Below are positions 62,812 to 64,000 of a stretch of 64,000 nt of DNA, one piece after another. Position 1 is the stretch's first letter. The number at the start of each line of letters is the position of its first letter. The stretch is from Bog-756 sp963845485 (GTDB lineage: Bacteria > Actinomycetota > Acidimicrobiia > Acidimicrobiales > RAAP-2): contig CAWJSI010000008.1 of NCBI GenBank assembly GCA_963845485.1, forward strand, positions 124,001 to 188,000. The letters run 5' to 3'. Below the pieces are notes generated by a model. It had not been told where the DNA came from, did no database searches, and worked only from the letters and a program-made list of their open reading frames with translations. The position numbers were made by a program, and so were the translations under genes.

Positions 62812-63161
62812 GTCTGCCCCGACACGGATGAGGCCGACGACGAGGTGGATCTCGGTGCAGTGGTGGTCGTGGTGGTGCTCGGCGCGGATGTGGTTGGCGT
62901 GGTGGCATCGGAACTTGCGCTCGACCCCGTCGTGGAGGGCGTCGTGGTGGTGGCGGTCGTCGGCGAGGTGGTGGTGTCGGCGGCTCCTGACGACGAGTGG
63001 GTACCACTGCCCGAGGCCACGACGACCCCGATACCAACGGCTGCGGCCGAGGCGACCACCCCGATCCCGATCGTGGCCCTGCGCACTCGGGCCAGGGCAC
63101 GGTCACGGGCCCGGACGGCCGAGGAGCGGGATGACTGGTGCGGCGGAAGCGGTGGCGCCAT
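62808..63161 (-). CDS. Small membrane-anchored Ser/Thr-rich protein
   Basis: 117 aa from ATG 63161: a basic cytoplasmic start (RSSAVRARDRALARVRRA), one transmembrane helix (TIGIGVVASAAAVGIGVVVASG) and about 65 residues of Ser/Thr/Ala/Pro tail. It leads the apbE operon. FMN-binding domain proteins often occupy this place, but no such domain or DxxTGAT-like flavinylation motif is visible, so the flavin target is missing or elsewhere. It may be an anchor or linker for the redox module. Confidence 0.75.
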   Translation of the reverse strand: MAPPLPPHQSSRSSAVRARDRALARVRRATIGIGVVASAAAVGIGVVVASGSGTHSSSGAADTTTSPTTATTTTPSTTGSSASSDATTPTTSAPSTTTTTTAPRSTSSSASSVSGQT

Positions 63162-63612
63162 GACTGGCCTTTCGGTGCTGGGCGGTGATCCCTGTGGGAG
63201 TACCGGTGTTGGTTGGTGAGGTCCATCAGAGCCAGCAAAGTGAAGAGGCACCTTCCAGTCACCTGTGAAGCACCTGGGAATCCAACCCTCGGAACGGTCG
63301 GGCGTCACAAGGCCGACACGGTCGTCCCTGGTTGCATGGGTAAACCCACACACGGATATCGGCTAGGCGGTGCCAACCAAGGATCTGTGGATAACCCCAG
63401 TTCAGAGGCCGAATCCGCCTGGACCCCACCTCGGCCGTCTACTCGCAACGTGCAACCAGGAACCCCGAGATCACGGCGATGTGGGCCAGGACTCCTTCAC
63501 AGCGGACGCACAGCCAGGTCACACCATTCGCCCAAGGACCGATGCGATGCTGGTCACACTGACCCCGAGCCGCAGCCTGCCTGCGACCTCACTCGAGACA
63601 AGGACCAACCAG
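63162..63612. other. Divergent intergenic region with a single DnaA-box consensus
   Basis: About 450 bases between the redox operon and the response-regulator gene. A perfect TTATCCACA DnaA box is present on the minus strand (63386-63394). Only one copy occurs, so this is not a replication origin; DnaA-regulated transcription is possible. The region also carries both divergent promoters, which I cannot define, and no supported small gene. Confidence 0.55.
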
Positions 63613-64000
63613 GTGGAGCCCACCCGCAGCCAACGCATCCTGGTCGTCGATGATGAGCCCTCCATCGTGGACGCCGTAGCCACCTCCCTCCGTTACGAGG
63701 GATTCGCCGTCGAGGAGGCGGTAACCGGCCGGCTGGCCCTGTCTGCCGCCCAGGACAATCCGCCCGACCTCATCGTGCTCGACGTCATGCTCCCCGATCT
63801 CGACGGCCTGGAGGTAACCCGTCGGCTCCGGGCCGACGGGGTCCGGATTCCCATCCTCTTTCTGACCGCCCGTGACGCAGTCGAGGACCGCGTGGCTGGA
63901 CTCACCGTGGGTGGGGACGATTACGTCACCAAGCCCTTCGCTTTGGCCGAGATTGTGGCCCGGGTACACGCCATCCTCCGTCGTACCGGCAGCGAGGATG
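63613..64000 (+). CDS. OmpR/PhoB-type response regulator, 3' end outside window
   Basis: Receiver domain of a two-component response regulator: ILVVDDEPSIVDAV (acidic pocket), phosphoacceptor Asp in LIVLDVMLPDLDGLEV, FLTARD (Thr) and YVTKPFAL (Lys). GTG 63613 (VEPTRSQRILVV) gives a normal N-terminus; ATG 63547 in the same frame is a credible longer start, and both are preceded by AAGGACC. The output domain is not in the window. It may control the divergent redox operon (inference). Confidence 0.85.
   Translation, partial: MEPTRSQRILVVDDEPSIVDAVATSLRYEGFAVEEAVTGRLALSAAQDNPPDLIVLDVMLPDLDGLEVTRRLRADGVRIPILFLTARDAVEDRVAGLTVGGDDYVTKPFALAEIVARVHAILRRTGSED

Noticed and set aside
63162..63612. Possible replication origin because of a perfect DnaA box.
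   Set aside because: A single box, no DnaA box cluster, no AT-rich unwinding element and no dnaA/dnaN neighbours.

Overview
The window is GC-rich, uses many GTG starts, and joins genes with many 4-base start/stop overlaps (ATGA or GTGA). It carries a PASTA-type Ser/Thr kinase, an actinobacterial-type RpiB, an Rpf-like transglycosylase, a mycofactocin cluster, and tandem 'GYW.VASDGG.FSFGDA' repeats. Together these point to an actinobacterial chromosome, most likely class Acidimicrobiia (inference). No rRNA, tRNA, CRISPR array, insertion sequence or phage gene was recognised.

Layout. 1-4.5 kb (minus): a PASTA kinase cut by the window edge and a secreted esterase with six Ig-like repeats. 4.8-10.7 kb (minus): ALDH, cysteine desulfurase, mnmA and ligA in one close-packed run, linking sulfur mobilisation to tRNA thiolation. 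10.7-16 kb (minus): acyl-CoA synthetase, MFS and MMPL transporters and a 39-aa membrane peptide. 16-21.3 kb: a divergent amine-catabolism locus (puuD, ALDH and SDR to the left; SDR and a puuA-like ligase to the right), then a PlsC acyltransferase. 22.8-24.8 kb: leuA behind a leucine-codon leader peptide and an intrinsic terminator, which together look like an attenuator. 24.8-33.2 kb: FGGY kinase and ileS (minus), then fpg, a GNAT and a large repeat/CAP surface protein (plus). 33.4-37.1 kb: an Rrf2 regulator, then an arsenic locus (arsI, MIP channel and arsC divergent from arsR, chrA) with a shared operator and promoter region. 37.2-43.4 kb: YihY protein, acyl-CoA ligase and thioesterase, SRPBCC proteins, a methyltransferase, and an ArsR/AHSA1 pair behind a near-consensus promoter. 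43.5-47.9 kb (minus): a putative hopanoid pair (hpnO, hpnA), rpiB and an amidohydrolase.

48-53.7 kb is the mycofactocin locus: mftR, divergent from mftA, mftB, mftC, mftE, an SDR and mftF. It makes a redox cofactor from the C-terminus of MftA. No mftD is present; the C-to-E interval is only 70 bases. Directly downstream are two membrane-anchored proteins that share an undescribed Cys-X29-Cys helical module; in the second it is fused to a GH43-like domain.

55.9-56.6 kb is a long non-coding stretch ending in a strongly foldable leader before an Rpf-like transglycosylase gene. 58-63 kb (minus) holds a cold-shock protein, a DUF998-like membrane protein and a five-gene redox operon: small anchored protein, ApbE flavin transferase, ferric-reductase-like membrane protein, NuoF-like flavoprotein and 3Fe-4S ferredoxin. 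The window closes inside an OmpR-type response regulator.
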